From Rhizobium rosettiformans (lineage in GTDB: Bacteria; Pseudomonadota; Alphaproteobacteria; Rhizobiales; Rhizobiaceae), in assembly GCF_016806065.1 (NCBI RefSeq), contig NZ_CP032405.1, positions 248,001 to 312,000 of the forward strand: a DNA stretch of 64,000 nt, given 5' to 3'. The stretch's first letter is position 1. The number at the start of each line of letters is the position of its first letter. Below the pieces are notes generated by a model. The model was given only the letters and a program-made list of their open reading frames with translations. It was not told the DNA's origin and did not search any database. A program made the translations under genes and the position numbers. Positions 62,421 through 64,000 of the stretch are shown here, piece after piece.

Positions 62421-63308
62421 ATGGTCTTAAAGCTTGCCTGCCGTCTTCTCGCCCTGGCGCTGCTGCTGCCGGGGACAGCCCTTGCCGACGACAAGCCGAA
62501 GGTCGTCACGACCTTCACCGTGATTGCCGACATCGCCCAGAACGTCGCCGGCGACGCGGCAACCGTCGAAAGCATCACCAAGCCCGGCGCCGAAATTCAC
62601 GGCTACCAGCCCACGCCGCGCGACATCCTGAAGGCCCGCGACGCCGATCTCGTCTTGCGCAACGGGCTGAACCTCGAAGCCTGGTTTGAAAAATTCCTCG
62701 CCAATCTCGGCGATGTGCCGACCGTGACCGTCAGCGACGGCATCGAGCCGATCGGCATTGCCGGCGGCGCCTACGAAGGCAAACCCAATCCGCATGCCTG
62801 GATGTCGCCGGAAAATGCGCTCATCTATGTCGAGAACATCCGCAAGGCGCTGACGGATATCGACCCCGCCAATGCTGCGATCTACGAAGCCAATGCCCGG
62901 ACCTACTCGGAGAAGATCAGCGCCGAGATCGAGCCGATGAAGGCGGAAATTGCCAGGATCCCGGAGAATGAGCGCTTCCTCGTCACCAGCGAAGGCGCCT
63001 TCTCCTACCTCGCCCGCGACCTCGGCATGCAGGAACTCTATCTCTGGCCGATCAATGCCGACAGCCAGGGCACGCCACAGCAGGTCAGGGCCGTTGTCGA
63101 CCAGGTGATCGAAAACAAGATTCCCGTCGTATTCTCCGAGAGCACCGTCTCCGACAAGCCGGCCCAGCAGGTGGCGGCGGAGACCGGCGCCCGCTACGGC
63201 GGGATCCTCTATGTGGATTCGCTGAGCGAAGCGGATGGTCCGGTCCCGACCTATCTGGATCTCTTGAAGGTGACGGTTTCGACCATCGTGAAGGGTTTTG
63301 CCGGATGA
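62421..63308 (+). CDS. sitA: Manganese/iron ABC importer binding protein (SitA type)
   Basis: The 295-residue periplasmic protein has a signal peptide ([20 protein letters not shown]) and the cluster A-I metal-binding fold. Probable metal ligands: His in [12 protein letters not shown], His in [13 protein letters not shown], Glu in [14 protein letters not shown] and Asp in [19 protein letters not shown]. In rhizobia such sit systems import Mn (and Fe) under Mur control. AGGA stands seven bases before the ATG at 62421; the frame is open 21 codons further up, over the promoter, so that start is wrong. It overlaps sitB by four bases (ATGA). Confidence 0.92.
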   Translation: MVLKLACRLLALALLLPGTALADDKPKVVTTFTVIADIAQNVAGDAATVESITKPGAEIHGYQPTPRDILKARDADLVLRNGLNLEAWFEKFLANLGDVPTVTVSDGIEPIGIAGGAYEGKPNPHAWMSPENALIYVENIRKALTDIDPANAAIYEANARTYSEKISAEIEPMKAEIARIPENERFLVTSEGAFSYLARDLGMQELYLWPINADSQGTPQQVRAVVDQVIENKIPVVFSESTVSDKPAQQVAAETGARYGGILYVDSLSEADGPVPTYLDLLKVTVSTIVKGFAG

Positions 63309-64000
63309 TCATGGGATCGGGCACGAGACGCAGCCGCGAAGGCATCGCCGCAGATGATGTGACGGTGACCTACCGCAACGGCCACACGGCACTGCGCCAT
63401 GCCAGCTTCGCCATCCCGCCCGGAACCATCACCGCTCTTGTCGGCGTCAACGGCGCCGGCAAGTCAACGCTTTTCAAGGCGATCATGGGCTTCGTGCCGG
63501 TTGCCTCAGGCGAAATCCGCGTGCTCGGCATGAGCGTGCGCGAAGCCCTGAAGAAGAACTTGGTCGCCTACGTCCCCCAGGCGGAAGAAGTCGACTGGAA
63601 CTTCCCCGTCCTCGTCGAAGACGTCGTGATGATGGGCCGCTACGGCCACATGAATTTCCTGCGCATCCCCTCGAAGCGTGATCACCAACTGGTTGACGAG
63701 GCACTTTCCCGCGTCGGTATGGGCGACTACCGCAAGCGCCAGATCGGCGAACTCTCCGGCGGCCAGCGCAAGCGCGTCTTTTTGGCCCGGGCGCTTGCCC
63801 AGGAAGGTCAGGTGATCCTGCTCGACGAACCCTTCACCGGCGTCGACGTCACCACAGAAGAACAGATCATCGGTCTGATGAAGGATCTGCGCGACGAAGG
63901 CCGGGTGATGCTGGTCTCCACCCACAATCTCGGCAGCGTCCCCGATTTCTGCGACCGCACCATTTTCGTTAAGGGCACGGTCATCGCCTCGGGCAAGACC
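63305..64000 (+). CDS. sitB: Manganese/iron ABC importer ATPase (SitB type, partial)
   Basis: The gene begins within the sitA stop (ATGA) and runs off the right edge; 232 codons are present. It has Walker [13 protein letters not shown], the Q-loop region [13 protein letters not shown], signature [16 protein letters not shown] and Walker [13 protein letters not shown], then [15 protein letters not shown]. It powers the SitA importer, with permease genes expected just outside the window. Only the last part of the C-terminus is missing. Confidence 0.92.
   Translation, partial: MIMGSGTRRSREGIAADDVTVTYRNGHTALRHASFAIPPGTITALVGVNGAGKSTLFKAIMGFVPVASGEIRVLGMSVREALKKNLVAYVPQAEEVDWNFPVLVEDVVMMGRYGHMNFLRIPSKRDHQLVDEALSRVGMGDYRKRQIGELSGGQRKRVFLARALAQEGQVILLDEPFTGVDVTTEEQIIGLMKDLRDEGRVMLVSTHNLGSVPDFCDRTIFVKGTVIASGKT

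Overview
The window looks like chromosomal DNA of an alphaproteobacterium of the order Rhizobiales, most likely family Rhizobiaceae (Rhizobium/Agrobacterium group). Grounds: high GC with strong GC3 bias, Omp25/RopB-type porins, an OmpW gene with an FNR-type box, a type III ornithine/lysine decarboxylase behind a long speF-like leader, a sit-type Mn/Fe importer behind two Mur/Fur-like boxes, LacI-controlled sugar ABC clusters, and short palindromic intergenic repeats of a rhizobial kind. I see no rRNA, tRNA, prophage, transposase or CRISPR array. The window starts inside one gene (FeeM-like N-acyl amino acid synthase, 1-447, minus) and ends inside another (sitB, 63305-64000, plus).

Layout. 0-7 kb: FeeM-like synthase, a c-di-GMP phosphodiesterase with a degenerate GGDEF motif, and a TakP-like TRAP transporter (dctQ-dctM plus, takP minus, convergent over two terminators). 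7-13.6 kb: Inh-like periplasmic protein, LacI regulator with a D-2-hydroxyacid dehydrogenase, MarR regulator divergent from a creatininase-family amidohydrolase, and a His-rich CobW GTPase followed by a WD40 protein. 13.6-18.3 kb: chemoreceptor, two divergent Omp25-like porins and OmpW. 18.5-27.8 kb: GNAT enzyme, ornithine/lysine decarboxylase with leader, LysR, DUF1007 plus NicO metal exporter pair, small membrane protein, second GNAT, DUF533/TerB protein, KDPG aldolase, and a CYTH-CHAD pair. 27.8-32.5 kb: four-gene Opp/Nik-type ABC importer. 32.6-37.6 kb: tRNA hydroxylase TrhO, small membrane protein, CHASE4-GGDEF-EAL protein, and a nitroreductase divergent from its likely HxlR regulator.

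37.6-52.4 kb is a carbohydrate region: GH1 beta-glucosidase, Gfo/Idh/MocA oxidoreductase, CatB-like acetyltransferase, xylose-isomerase-like TIM barrel, ribose-type ABC importer, LacI regulator with a nested double operator, a GreA-like factor, xylA, xylB and a second LacI regulator. Three of the seven stretches of palindromic or operator DNA here are LacI-type operator candidates, one of them lying over a -10 element. 52.4-57 kb: EmrA/EmrB efflux pair with a divergent TetR and its operator, then a TerC-family protein. 57-61 kb: a candidate structured small RNA, gltX and lysS. 60.8-64 kb: a His/Asp/Glu-rich membrane-anchored protein divergent from sitAB across the Mur/Fur-like boxes.

How the genes fit together: metal handling recurs (CobW-WD40, DUF1007-NicO, possibly the Nik/Opp-type importer, His-rich protein, sitAB), as do sugar catabolism under LacI control (including xylose) and c-di-GMP turnover. 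The least explained items are the His-rich protein beside sitA, the Gfo/Idh plus TIM-barrel plus CatB-like sugar cluster, the structured RNA near 57.2 kb, and the FeeM-like gene whose ribosome binding site lies in a perfect inverted repeat. Every function is inferred from recognisable motifs and from memory of families; nothing was searched or computed.
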